DNA of 64,000 nt from Candidatus Hydrogenedentota bacterium (GTDB lineage Bacteria; Hydrogenedentota; Hydrogenedentia; Hydrogenedentales; SLHB01): NCBI GenBank assembly GCA_020849535.1, contig JADLGB010000216.1, positions 62,001 to 126,000 on the forward strand. Direction: 5' to 3'. The notes under the pieces were generated by a model. The model ran no database searches. It saw only the letters and a program-made list of their open reading frames with translations, and was not told the DNA's origin. This document shows, one piece after another, positions 45,406 to 54,415 of the stretch. Both the position numbers and the translations under genes were made by a program. Each line of letters starts with the position of its first letter. Within the stretch, counting starts at the first letter, position 1.

Positions 45406-47910
45406 TCAGATTGCGTCATCGTCGCGGACGGGCCCGCCTTCGATCTTGCCAATAATTTCGTTGAATCGCGGGTCGGAGCGCAGTCCATCCCACGGCGGGT
45501 CTTCCGTGATGCCGATCATGAGTGGAGTGCGTTCCGCGCAAGCCCTGTCCAGCCACTTGAAGGCCAAGTCCTTCTCGCCGGCCTCCGCATACATGACCGC
45601 GGGAAGCATGGGGGAGCAGAACCTGCGCTCTTTTCGGGGTATCCAACGCAGCAGCCGGACTGCGTAGTACGCCAGGACGCTTCGCTGGGCGATCTTCTTG
45701 ATGGCACCTCCATAGCCCGCGCGCTCGTAGGCGCGCCGCACGCCCCAAGCGAGTCTCTTGTAGCCTCTCTGGGAAAGCAGGGCTCGCCACTCCTCAATGC
45801 TCTTGTCGAGCATGCCTTTGCGCGCGTATGCGAATGCGAGGTATCCGTGCGCCTGAAAGAAGTTCGGTTCCATCGCCAGGATCTTATGGCTCTGCCGGAT
45901 GGCATCATCGTAGTGCCGGAACGAGAAGAAGAGGTAGGCCGCTCCCGCATTCACCAAGACCGAGTGAGGTTCCAGTTCCAGCGCTACTTTCATTTCCGCA
46001 AGAGCCTGCTCGCGTTTGGACGTGAAGCGCAGGAACATTGCATGACAGGCGCGGCCGGACGCATGATCCGGACTGAGTTCGATCGCCCGCCGGAACTCTC
46101 TCCTGGCGTTCGACCACTCACCACAGAAGGCGCTCAGAAGTCCAAGCGCGTGGTGAACCTCGGAGAGTGTTTCATCGAGCGCAAGGGCCTTCATCGCGGC
46201 GGCGCGTGCCTCGGGCGCCGCCTCCCGCGGGTCGATGAGACCCCACAGGCCCAGCGAGCAATAGCTCTCCGTCAGTCCGGCATAGGCTAGGGCGTACCCG
46301 GGATCGAGCTGTATCGCGTGGCGGAAGCAGTCAACGGATTTCCACAGCCTGTTCAAGGAGATTGAATTCAGATGATGGCGCCCCTTCAGATAGAGATCGT
46401 GCGCCTCCAAACTGCTGGTGTGCCGCATCGACAGGCGCGTCTTCTCTTCGTCAAGCATTTCAGACCTCAGATTCTCGACGATGGCCACAGCGATTTCGTC
46501 CTGGATGGCGAACACATCGTCCGCATCCCGATCGTAACGCTCGGACCACAGATGGTAGCCGTCCGCCGCGTTGACGAGCTTCGCGGTGACGCGCAGCAGG
46601 TTGCCCGCCCTACGCACACTCCCCTCCAGCACGGTGGTCACGCCGAGTTGCCTGCCGACTTCCCGGATATCCAGGTCAACTCCGCGGAACCGGAACGAAG
46701 AGCTTCTGGCGGCGACACGCAGGCCCGGCAACTTGCTAAGCCCCCAGATCATCTCCTCAGCCAAACCGTCGCTGAAGTATTCATTCTCAGGGTTGCCGTC
46801 GATATTCACAAAAGGGAGAATCGCGATCGACGGGACCGTGTTGGCATTGCGCTTTTCACCTTGCACGTTGAACTCGGGCTGCAATTCGCGCAGTCCTTCA
46901 AGCACCTGCCTCATGTGTTGAAATCGAAGGTCCGGATTCGGGGTGAGCAAACGGCTCAGCAAAGGCGCCATGCCGGGAGAAACCTCGGGAAACAGCCACG
47001 CCGGAGGTGGTTCGCTTTCCCGTTCGGCCGCGCCTGTAGGGTAGGATTGGCAGAGGGGGCGGCCTGTGAGCATTTCATAGAGAACGGACCCGAACGCCCA
47101 GATGTCGGTGCGCTGGTCCACGTCCATTCCCGCTCGCTGCTCGGGCGCCATATACGCCGGTGTTCCAAGAATGAGACCGCCCGTGTGAGTAGATGGAATC
47201 GCAGTCGCGGCGTTTGCATCCGCGGCGGACGGCCGATCGGTCTGGCTCTCTAAAGCTTTGGCGATGCCAAAATCCAGCACCTTCACAGCCCCCTTCCCGG
47301 TCAGCATGATATTCGCGGGTTTCAGGTCGCGATGGATGATGCCCCGCTCATGGGCCGCTTCCAGAGCCTCGCCGATCTGAATCGCGATGGGGAGCGCGTC
47401 CGGCATCGGGATGGGCCCTTCAGCAATGCGTCTGGAAAGGGTCTTGCCTTCGACGAGTTCCAGGACCAGAAAGTGCAGATGGTTCTCTTCGCGCAGTTCG
47501 TACACCGCGCCGATGTTGGGATGGTTCAAAGCTGCCAGGATTCGGGCTTCCTGTTGAAAGCGGATGAGACGATCCGGTTTGTCGAGGAATTCGGCGGGTA
47601 GAACTTTGATGGCCACGTCGCGGCCCAGCTTGAAATCACGCGCTCGATACACATCCCCCTGCCCGCCAGCGCCAAGGTGCCCGACGATCTCGAAAACCCC
47701 GAGCCGTGTGCCAATTGAAAGTTGTGGTTCCCGCAACGCGTTCCTGGAGTGGCGTTCCGCGTGCACCTCGTGAACCTCTGGATTCAAGACCGTCTCCGCG
47801 TCTTCACCCGTGTCCAAACCGTGCTGAAACATGCACTTGAGGCAGAGTCCTGCCGGGGCGTACGGGGGTATCGCCGCGCCGCATTCCGGACACTTCTCGG
47901 AGGGTGACAT
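45406..47910 (-). CDS. Serine/threonine protein kinase with TolB-N-like and TPR domains
   Basis: An 834-residue protein from ATG 47910 (GGAG 7 nt upstream). A zinc ribbon (C7, C10, C23, C26: CPECG ... CLKC) is followed by a Hanks-type kinase: G-loop GHLGAGGQGDVYRARD, VAIKV lysine, HRDLKPANIM catalytic loop, DFG, and APEQR. Next comes a TolB-N-like domain (IAILPFVNIDGNPENEYFSDGLAEEM ... VLEGSVRRAG), then TPR repeats to the C-terminus. No transmembrane helix is evident. An upstream GTG at 47991 overlaps the sigma stop by 4 nt and is an alternative start. Partner of the sigma factor upstream. Confidence 0.92.
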   Translation of the reverse strand: MSPSEKCPECGAAIPPYAPAGLCLKCMFQHGLDTGEDAETVLNPEVHEVHAERHSRNALREPQLSIGTRLGVFEIVGHLGAGGQGDVYRARDFKLGRDVAIKVLPAEFLDKPDRLIRFQQEARILAALNHPNIGAVYELREENHLHFLVLELVEGKTLSRRIAEGPIPMPDALPIAIQIGEALEAAHERGIIHRDLKPANIMLTGKGAVKVLDFGIAKALESQTDRPSAADANAATAIPSTHTGGLILGTPAYMAPEQRAGMDVDQRTDIWAFGSVLYEMLTGRPLCQSYPTGAAERESEPPPAWLFPEVSPGMAPLLSRLLTPNPDLRFQHMRQVLEGLRELQPEFNVQGEKRNANTVPSIAILPFVNIDGNPENEYFSDGLAEEMIWGLSKLPGLRVAARSSSFRFRGVDLDIREVGRQLGVTTVLEGSVRRAGNLLRVTAKLVNAADGYHLWSERYDRDADDVFAIQDEIAVAIVENLRSEMLDEEKTRLSMRHTSSLEAHDLYLKGRHHLNSISLNRLWKSVDCFRHAIQLDPGYALAYAGLTESYCSLGLWGLIDPREAAPEARAAAMKALALDETLSEVHHALGLLSAFCGEWSNARREFRRAIELSPDHASGRACHAMFLRFTSKREQALAEMKVALELEPHSVLVNAGAAYLFFSFRHYDDAIRQSHKILAMEPNFFQAHGYLAFAYARKGMLDKSIEEWRALLSQRGYKRLAWGVRRAYERAGYGGAIKKIAQRSVLAYYAVRLLRWIPRKERRFCSPMLPAVMYAEAGEKDLAFKWLDRACAERTPLMIGITEDPPWDGLRSDPRFNEIIGKIEGGPVRDDDAI

Positions 47911-47987
47911 GCTCGTGCTCCGACCTTTGGTACTAACTTCTCGGTCCGCGTAGTCAGGCACCTGACGCACATCCGGAGGACGCGTGC

Positions 47988-48698
47988 TCACGACCCCGCC
48001 ACTTTCGCCAGATACCTGAGTTCCTCGTCAACATCGTCCGGTCTTTCGACGGTATTGCCGATCGCGTTGCGCAGCAGAGCCCCATACCGCTTGCGCAAAC
48101 GATGAACGGCCACTTTGGCGGCACCTTCTGACATGTCAAGCCTGTGCGCCAGATCTTCGTACGAGAGATCTGCCCGCGTACCAGCAAGGAAGCTCTTGAG
48201 GCCGTCGAATACGTGCGCTTTGCCGGCTTTCGCGTATTCCGCCTCCAATTGCCGAAGCGCGGTTTCGAGCGTGGTCCTGGCCCACTCCGCATCGAACAAG
48301 GCCGTGGGGGAGAGGGCATGAGACGGTCCGCACGCGTAACGCTGCTCGGCCTCCGAGTAGTCGAGGGAGAGGTGCGTGTGCCCGCCACCGCGTTTCAAAG
48401 TTCTTTCCTTGGCGCGTTCGTTGGCCAGAAAGTGGTTCACCGAGGCGAACAGAAAGGACCGGAACCGGCCCTTGGCCGGCTCGACGTCCTTCAAGTAGTT
48501 CTTTGCAAGCAGATTCGTGAAGAACTCCTGCGTCAAATCCTGGGCGTTCTCCACCGAATAGCCCTTGTGCCGGATGTAGGAGTACAAGGGTGGCCAATAG
48601 GTTTCGCATAAGTCGTGCAACGCGCTCCTGGACACCGCCGTCTGCTCATCCTTCGCGGCCAGCACCACAGTCCACGATGTCGTCTCGAAGGTCCTCAT
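47988..48698 (-). CDS. ECF-like sigma factor paired with Ser/Thr kinase
   Basis: A 236-residue sigma-70 family protein. ETYWPPLYSYIRHKGYSVENAQDLTQEFFTNLLAKNYL and AKGRFRSFLFASVNHFLANE are the region 2 pattern of the planctomycete-type ECF sigma factors, and region 4 is DLSYEDLAHRLDMSEGAAKVAVHRLRKRYGALL. ATG 48698 begins the conserved N-terminus (RTFETTSWTVV); the frame is open to 48923 without family sequence. Co-transcribed with the kinase downstream, which probably modulates it (inference). Confidence 0.92.
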   Translation of the reverse strand: MRTFETTSWTVVLAAKDEQTAVSRSALHDLCETYWPPLYSYIRHKGYSVENAQDLTQEFFTNLLAKNYLKDVEPAKGRFRSFLFASVNHFLANERAKERTLKRGGGHTHLSLDYSEAEQRYACGPSHALSPTALFDAEWARTTLETALRQLEAEYAKAGKAHVFDGLKSFLAGTRADLSYEDLAHRLDMSEGAAKVAVHRLRKRYGALLRNAIGNTVERPDDVDEELRYLAKVAGS

Positions 48699-49040
48699 TC
48701 CCACGCGTCGTTCCCACCTGCACACGACGTACTGAGCCACCCCCAACCCAACGGCGCGCCATTTCGCCCAGCTTTGGCAGTTTCCCAAATCCCCACGGGG
48801 TCCGGCTCCAGAGTACCACGACTGCCGAAGTGGGGCACCTGGACAACTGAAAGTGTGCGGGATTGCAAACCTACATGGCAAGCAGGAAACCTGTGCTTTC
48901 GCCGCAACGATATCCGCTGGCAAGCCTATCCGTCCCCTGCGAGCCCATGTAACCCCGGCGAGTACTTGCTTCTATTAGAAGCGAGGATTGGACTTCCAAC
49001 TCGGGGGTGCAGGTTTCGAGCAGCAGGAAGGGGGCGGCGA
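48699..49040. other. Divergent intergenic region
   Basis: Between the sigma gene and the B12-type radical SAM gene. It should carry two divergent promoters. A short hairpin GCTTC-TATTA-GAAGC lies at 48968-48982. I see no gene and no clear -10/-35 pair. Confidence 0.4.
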
Positions 49041-50825
49041 ATGGATGAGTATGTTATTGTTTACAATCCTGCCACGTATGACTTCATGAGTCCAGATGCC
49101 AGTCGGCGCACATCACCACTTGACCTAATCACCTTCCTGAGCGGGTGCGACGCGGCTGGTCTTAACGAGTCGAACTTCCTCGATTTCTTGCACTTTGACC
49201 TTTGTAAGCGCAAGACCACGATGGTAGACACATTTGGACTTGAGAACGGGGCGGTGATCTATGTCGGAAACCAGATTGCGAGGCTGTCGCCGGAAACCAC
49301 CGTGATCCAGGCGGACGACAACAGGAGGTCACTGGCGGGAATCATCGAGCAGCAGGGGACAAAACCCTTCGCAGTATTTATGACGTCCATCAGCTCCAAT
49401 TTCCCGGCGGCCGTGGCGGCCGCAATCGTGCTCAACCACGCACGGATCCCTGTTGTGCTGGGAGGAATCCACGTGTCCACGGCCACGGAAGATGTCGAGG
49501 TGTTCATCCGCAAGAGCTGTCCCCACCCTGAACTCGTCATCGCGGCGCGGGGGCCGGCGGATTCGGAACTGATCGGCACAATTCTCAGCGACTTGGAGCA
49601 GGGGGCGGCGAAGCGGGAATACGAAGGCCATACCACGATCGAAGACGGGGTCTGGCGCGGCGCCCCGAACGTGGTGCCCCTGCCGCCGATGTGCATGGGC
49701 GTGCGGGGGCGAGTGCCCCTCCTGGGACGCTACCTGGCCAACAAGGTCCGCGTCAATCCGGTGGCTCCGCTCCTGGGCTGCCCATACAATTGCAGTTTCT
49801 GCTCCATCTCCACGCTACCGATCGAGCAACGACGGCTCTGCGCGAGGACGCCCGATGACTTCCTGGAGGAACTGGCCTCGTACCGGCACAGGCCGAATCA
49901 GGTGCCCTACTCCGTCTTCCTCTTCACGACAGACAATCTACTCCTGGGCGGCGAGGCACTGGACGCCATGCTGGACGGCATCATCGAGCGAAAACTGAAG
50001 ACTCCCTTCATGGCCCAGATCTCCATTGAGGTCGCGTCCAATGAGACACTGCTTGAGCACTTGCGTCTTGCGGGCGCCGTGTTGTTTGAGATCGGATTCG
50101 AGAGCCTCGATATGGACAATCTCGAGTACATCAACAAACACTGCCGGTTCGAAATCGAGGAGAGCGGGCTCAGCCCATCGGAATACTACGCGAGACAGAT
50201 CAAGAAGATTCAGAGTTACGGCATCTCCATACAGGGTTCCTTCATCTTCGGGCTGCCCTACGACCGGTTTGAGTCATTTGAGTCCAATACCGGCGCCGAG
50301 GTTGCCCAGTTCTGCATCGACAATCACATTAGCCTCATGGCTGGGTGTTTCAGCGCGCAACCCGGCGCCCGGGTATTTCATGAGTGCCTTGAGGCGGGAA
50401 CACTTCTGCACGGGAAGCCCGGCACGATGGAGTACCTCTCGGCACTGTGCATCGTGGATCACAGCGAGATGAACCTCGTACCTCCGGATGGATTGAAGAA
50501 GAGCCCGCTGCTGGCCGGGGTCATGGCGCTTGAAGCGTTGCGCAAAGTGGGTACCACAAAGAACGCGCTGCGTAACGCCACCCACATGGCCGGTAGGTCG
50601 TACGCATTTCCGACAGCTCGTGGCAGGGCGTCATTTAAGGAACGCATGGACGACAGCGTGCTCGCGTTCGCGAGCGAGTTGATCACGGCGCGCCTCTATC
50701 GCGACATCGGCGAATGCTTGTTGGTCAGGCCGAACAATGGCCTTCGTCCAGGTCTGGAACGCCTGTATCAGTCGGAACAGGATGACACCGTCAGAAATCT
50801 GTGCAGACAGTTCGTGCATAGTTGA
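49041..50825 (+). CDS. B12-binding-domain radical SAM protein
   Basis: A 594-residue radical SAM enzyme. The N-terminal part (about 1-190) has the Rossmann-like layout of a B12-binding domain (FMTSISSNFPAAVAAAIVLNHARIPVVLGGIHVS), though the His-containing DxHxxG cobalamin motif is not evident. The radical SAM cluster motif is C247-x3-C251-x2-C254 (CPYNCSFC). ISIEVASNETLLEHLRLAGAVLFEIGFESLD is the barrel strand typical of the MiaB/BchE/Elp3-like group. ATG 49041 follows AGGAAGGGGG. It may belong to the peptide-modification locus 2 kb downstream, but about 870 bp of repeats and a GH20-like gene lie between. Confidence 0.88.
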   Translation: MDEYVIVYNPATYDFMSPDASRRTSPLDLITFLSGCDAAGLNESNFLDFLHFDLCKRKTTMVDTFGLENGAVIYVGNQIARLSPETTVIQADDNRRSLAGIIEQQGTKPFAVFMTSISSNFPAAVAAAIVLNHARIPVVLGGIHVSTATEDVEVFIRKSCPHPELVIAARGPADSELIGTILSDLEQGAAKREYEGHTTIEDGVWRGAPNVVPLPPMCMGVRGRVPLLGRYLANKVRVNPVAPLLGCPYNCSFCSISTLPIEQRRLCARTPDDFLEELASYRHRPNQVPYSVFLFTTDNLLLGGEALDAMLDGIIERKLKTPFMAQISIEVASNETLLEHLRLAGAVLFEIGFESLDMDNLEYINKHCRFEIEESGLSPSEYYARQIKKIQSYGISIQGSFIFGLPYDRFESFESNTGAEVAQFCIDNHISLMAGCFSAQPGARVFHECLEAGTLLHGKPGTMEYLSALCIVDHSEMNLVPPDGLKKSPLLAGVMALEALRKVGTTKNALRNATHMAGRSYAFPTARGRASFKERMDDSVLAFASELITARLYRDIGECLLVRPNNGLRPGLERLYQSEQDDTVRNLCRQFVHS

Positions 50826-50919
50826 GACTCTGATTCACTCAGCGCGGCGTGGCGCAACCAAACAGAGGGGCATATCCACAGACATCACCGATTACACCGA
50901 TTCGGGAAAGAGCCCTAAC

Positions 50920-50944
50920 AAGGGGGAACGGGCGTCTCGCCCGT
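50920..50944. repeat. Mini-palindrome, copy 2 of a two-copy repeat
   Basis: AAGGGGGAACGGGCG, then TCT, then CGCCCGT. One loop base differs from the copy at 18737-18761, 32 kb away. Confidence 0.75.
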
Positions 50945-51118
50945 GATTGGACCACCATCCAGCGCAGAGGCGGAGCCCGCAGAAGACAGCGGAGATTGGC
51001 TTGTGATGGCGGAACGCCCCTCTGGTACTGCCTCGCTCGCCGAGCGCGGCAGCGCAGCGCTTCGTTCAAGTGAACGACCTGACGGCTCACATAGTCCGCC
51101 ACGCGCATCTTCGCATCT

Positions 51119-51408
51119 AAGCCCTGGAAAGGGCGCAGGTGCATAGCCCCGGGTGGAGCCGCAGGCGGAACCCGGGGTAGGCATGCCCTCTCCTTCCGAA
51201 AGCCCCAGCGGGGCGCAGGAGTTTTCGCCAGAGTTCCGATATCACTTCTTTACGTGCCTTCCCAGCACTCCTGTTGAATTGGATCGGCCTCAGCCGCTTG
51301 GACTTCCTCCGCCCACGCTGGGGCTTGATCATGAGATGCCGCATCCATCCACGGGTTCCGCCTTCGGCTCCACCCGTGGCTACATGCCTGCGCCCTTGCC
51401 AGGGCTTT
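51119..51408. repeat. Large imperfect inverted repeat of palindromic modules
   Basis: Left arm 51119-51219 and right arm 51306-51408 are complementary over a series of modules: AAGCCCTGG with AAGGGCGCAGG, then CGGGTGGAGCCG with AGGCGGAACCCG, then AAGCCCCAGCG with GGGCG-AGG. Each module is itself palindromic. The stretch occupies most of the 866-bp gap 50826-51691; apparent ORFs in it are repeat-derived. Confidence 0.82.
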
Positions 51409-51531
51409 GGCTGCACGCGGCGCTCTGACGGCCTGAAAGATCAGGATGCTTGTGGTGCATGCGACTGTAGGCCAACTTAGTTCGAAAGTCGCATAGAATG
51501 TGCGTAGCTTTCATAAGATCCTGCAAGTTCG

Positions 51532-51566
51532 TAGTCCAGGGCAGAGCGAAGCACCACCCTGGGTAA
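51532..51566. repeat. Mini-palindrome of the same style
   Basis: TAGTCCAGGG, a purine-rich loop with GAGCGAAGC, then CCCTGGGTAA. The pattern of a CCAGGG/CCCTGG stem around a short loop matches the CCCCGGGT modules at 51146-51180. It lies about 125 bp upstream of the GH20-like gene. Confidence 0.6.
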
Positions 51567-51691
51567 TGTCGGCCCCAGTCCTGCCCTGATTTCGGCAATC
51601 CTTCTTCTTGCATCGCCCGTTGAGAAGCATTTGCACTCTGCTTAGAATGGACATGCGGATGAGCAGGCACGACCAGCGGGGAGGAATCCAC

Positions 51692-52804
51692 ATGATCATG
51701 ATCGCGCAGATTGCGTTGGCCGCGGTGAGTTTGACGGCCGCGGGAGACGAAGTTCAGCAACCGTGGCGTGGGGTGCACGTGATGGCTTGGGGCGTGGCCG
51801 GGGGCGAGGAAGGTCTTCCCGCGCTCAAGCGTGCGATCACGGAGGTGCTGGTTCCGCTGGGCGTGAACACACTCGTGTATGAGGTGGGCTACAACTTTGA
51901 GTTCGAGTCACACCCGGACATGCGCTTCGACAAGATTACCACTAAGGCGGCTGCACGCGACCTCGCGGCTCACTGCCGCGCCAACGGGATTCGCCTCATC
52001 CCGCAGTTCAATTGCCTGGGCCACCAATCGTGGGCGAAAGGCGGTCTCGTCTTTCCGCTGATGGCCAAGCATCCGGACATGGAAGAAATACCGGACGTGC
52101 CCGAAGCGAATCGCCCCAAGCTCCTGAAAAGTTGGTGTCCCAAACACCCTGGCGTGAACGACATCATCTTTGATCTACTGGACGAGATCGTCCTGGCCTT
52201 CGAAGCTGACGCAATACACGTGGGCATGGATGAAGTGCTGGTGATTGGCAGTCCGAAGTGCCCTCGCTGTGCGGGACAAGACCCCGCGCATCTGTTCGCC
52301 CAGGCGGTGATGGACATCCACGATCACGTGGTCTGCAAGCGCGGCTGGAAGATGTTGATGTGGGGCGACCGATTGCTTGATGCTTCGGTGCCCAATATGG
52401 GCAATGGATGGGAAGCCAGTGACAAGGGCACTGCGCCGGCCATCGATCTGATTCCGAAGGACATCATCATCTGCGATTGGCACTACAGCGTTCAGCCCGA
52501 CTATCCGTCGGTTCGCTTGTTTCTGGAGAAGCGTTTCAAGGTCTGGCCCGCGGGATACAAGAACAAGGAAGCAGCTCTGGCCTTAGTGAAGAGTTCTCAG
52601 CGTGATGCGACTGACCGCATGTTGGGATACTTGGGCACTTCGTGGGTGCTCCAGCCGGGGTACTTTGCGGAAGCGCTGCTCGGCGAGGGGGAAGGCGACC
52701 TCGAAGCTCGAATGGACCGGGCTATCCCCGCAGCGGAAGCTCTTAAGGCATGCATGGAGCGCCTGAAGATTTCAGAGCCGCGAGAACAGCTCGCGCCAGA
52801 ATAG
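51692..52804 (+). CDS. Secreted GH20-like (beta-N-acetylhexosaminidase-like) protein
   Basis: A 370-residue TIM-barrel protein with a short signal peptide (MIMIAQIALAAVSLTAAGDE). The catalytic Asp-Glu pair of GH20 is present as HVGMDE (D180-E181), with preceding strands LIPQFNCLGHQSW and a later MLMWGDRLLD. No N-terminal GH20b domain is seen, so it is a minimal barrel. Likely acts on N-acetylhexosaminides outside the cytoplasm. ATG 51692 follows GGGGAGGA at 7 nt. Confidence 0.85.
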   Translation: MIMIAQIALAAVSLTAAGDEVQQPWRGVHVMAWGVAGGEEGLPALKRAITEVLVPLGVNTLVYEVGYNFEFESHPDMRFDKITTKAAARDLAAHCRANGIRLIPQFNCLGHQSWAKGGLVFPLMAKHPDMEEIPDVPEANRPKLLKSWCPKHPGVNDIIFDLLDEIVLAFEADAIHVGMDEVLVIGSPKCPRCAGQDPAHLFAQAVMDIHDHVVCKRGWKMLMWGDRLLDASVPNMGNGWEASDKGTAPAIDLIPKDIIICDWHYSVQPDYPSVRLFLEKRFKVWPAGYKNKEAALALVKSSQRDATDRMLGYLGTSWVLQPGYFAEALLGEGEGDLEARMDRAIPAAEALKACMERLKISEPREQLAPE

Positions 52805-52858
52805 CGCGCCGGGAAGAAACGGCTACTCTCCCCAACCCCTGTATTCAAGAAAACAGTC

Positions 52859-52887
52859 TTGACAGGAGGGCGATCCCGTGTTAGCTT
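52859..52887 (+). promoter_or_regulatory. Candidate promoter of the radical SAM/Cys-repeat operon
   Basis: TTGACA (52859-52864, perfect -35), a 17-nt spacer, and TAGCTT (52882-52887, weak -10). Transcription would start about 60 nt before the maturase GTG. It is the only such pair I see between the GH20-like gene and the maturase. Confidence 0.42.
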
Positions 52888-52952
52888 TGTGAAGGGCTGG
52901 GGGACGCCACACCACGTTTCCACGAGAGCTGCGGCTGTGGAATGGGGGACGC

Positions 52953-54395
52953 GTGTCAACGTCCGCAACGGTGGTGGCAGAGTATCATTGCTTTCAGGCT
53001 TTGGGCCTGCCCATGGTCCTGCACGTTGACCGCTGCCTTTTCTATGAGGTCAACAATCTCACCTTCCACCTTCTCTGCACGCTCCGGAATCGCTCGATGG
53101 ACGATACCATCTTGTCCCTCCTGCGCCGCTACCGAAAGCAAGACATCGATAGTGCGATCGATCATCTGTGGCGCGAGGATTTCTTCAGTGAGACTCCCTG
53201 GCCCCGGCCGCAGCCGGAAACGGTGAAGCGTCCGTTCAGCACCCTCGAGTTGTGCGTGACGCACGGGTGCAATCTCGCATGTCGCTATTGCTACGGCGCT
53301 CGCGGACACTCCGAATGCGAGAGCGGCGTGTTGTACGGTGCGCAGTCCGGACCCATGGCGCGAGAGACGGCCATGCGCGGCGTGGATTTCCTCTACGCGA
53401 ATTCAGGCAGGTTGAAAACGATCAACATCGTCTTCTTTGGGGGAGAGCCCTTCCTCAACTTTGCACTCATGAAGGAAGTCACCGCCTATTGCCGCGAGAA
53501 GGAGCGGCAGAACGGCAAGTCCTTCGACCTGAGCGTCGTCACCAACGGCACGCTGTTCGGGGAAGAGCAGGTCCGCTTCGTCAACGAGAATCGCATTGGC
53601 GTTCAGATCAGCATTGATGGACCCCCGGACATTCACAACGCGAACCGGCCCTATCGGGACGGCTCAGGCAGCTATGACGCTGTGGCGTCCACCCTTGCCC
53701 TGCTCCGGAAGTCGGGACGCCGCCACATCCCCGCACGGACGAGTGCGGCCAGCGGAAACGCTGACACGATGCGCACATTTCGGCATCTGCTCGAGATGGG
53801 TTTCACGTCTGTACATATCGAGCCATGCCTGGCGCAGAGTGGAGATGCCGCGATGACCTCGGCGGACGTAGATGCGTTGATTGCGCAAGAAGAAGAGATC
53901 GCGGCGCATTTCGTCAAGCAGATCCAGGCCGGGCATTACCTCAACTATCACGGCCTGGTGCGCCACGTCCGGGGCACGCGCGTGGTTCATGAGCGGCGCT
54001 ACCACTATTGCGGCGCGGGGCGCGGCTTGATTTGCCTATCCAACGAGGGCGACTTCTACCCGTGCCACCGGTTCCTGGGCATGAAGGAGTATCGCATTGG
54101 TAGTCTGGACGCGGGCATTGACGACTCGAAGCGAGAGCCCTTCCGGATGCTGCATGTGGACGCGCGTCCCGCGTGCAGGGATTGCTGGGCGCGGTACTTC
54201 TGTGGAGGAGGATGCTGGTCGCACGCTGTGGGGGCGAACGGCACGCTCGAAACCCCGGATGAAGAGTACTCGTGCAGACTCATACGGCGCCAGATCGAAT
54301 TGGCCATGGCGATCAACGCGACGCTCCGCGTGTCTGACCGCGCAATCGTGCAAGGTATTTACGAATCGGAAACGCTGGCATACCTGAAGGAATAG
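52953..54395 (+). CDS. Radical SAM/SPASM peptide maturase (QhpD/SCIFF-maturase-like)
   Basis: A 480-residue radical SAM enzyme. The N-terminal 85 residues (YHCFQALGLPMVLHVDRCLFYEVNNLTF ...) match the substrate-recognition-like N-terminus of QhpD and SCIFF maturases. C106-x3-C110-x2-C113 (CNLACRYC) binds the catalytic cluster, and FFGGEP (161-166) contacts SAM. The C-terminal SPASM domain has YHYCGAG, GDFYPCHRF and CRDCWARYFCGGGC, ligands for auxiliary clusters. Known relatives form thioether bonds from Cys to Asp/Glu or to backbone carbons. The next gene, 20 nt downstream, encodes a Cys/Asp repeat protein, its probable substrate. The start is GTG. Confidence 0.93.
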   Translation: MSTSATVVAEYHCFQALGLPMVLHVDRCLFYEVNNLTFHLLCTLRNRSMDDTILSLLRRYRKQDIDSAIDHLWREDFFSETPWPRPQPETVKRPFSTLELCVTHGCNLACRYCYGARGHSECESGVLYGAQSGPMARETAMRGVDFLYANSGRLKTINIVFFGGEPFLNFALMKEVTAYCREKERQNGKSFDLSVVTNGTLFGEEQVRFVNENRIGVQISIDGPPDIHNANRPYRDGSGSYDAVASTLALLRKSGRRHIPARTSAASGNADTMRTFRHLLEMGFTSVHIEPCLAQSGDAAMTSADVDALIAQEEEIAAHFVKQIQAGHYLNYHGLVRHVRGTRVVHERRYHYCGAGRGLICLSNEGDFYPCHRFLGMKEYRIGSLDAGIDDSKREPFRMLHVDARPACRDCWARYFCGGGCWSHAVGANGTLETPDEEYSCRLIRRQIELAMAINATLRVSDRAIVQGIYESETLAYLKE

Positions 54396-54415
54396 CAGGA
54401 AAAGGAGTGGCTGAT

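Noticed and set aside
51153..51428. 91-residue plus-strand frame in the repeat gap
   Set aside because: Encoded entirely by the large inverted repeat; no start signal or family match.
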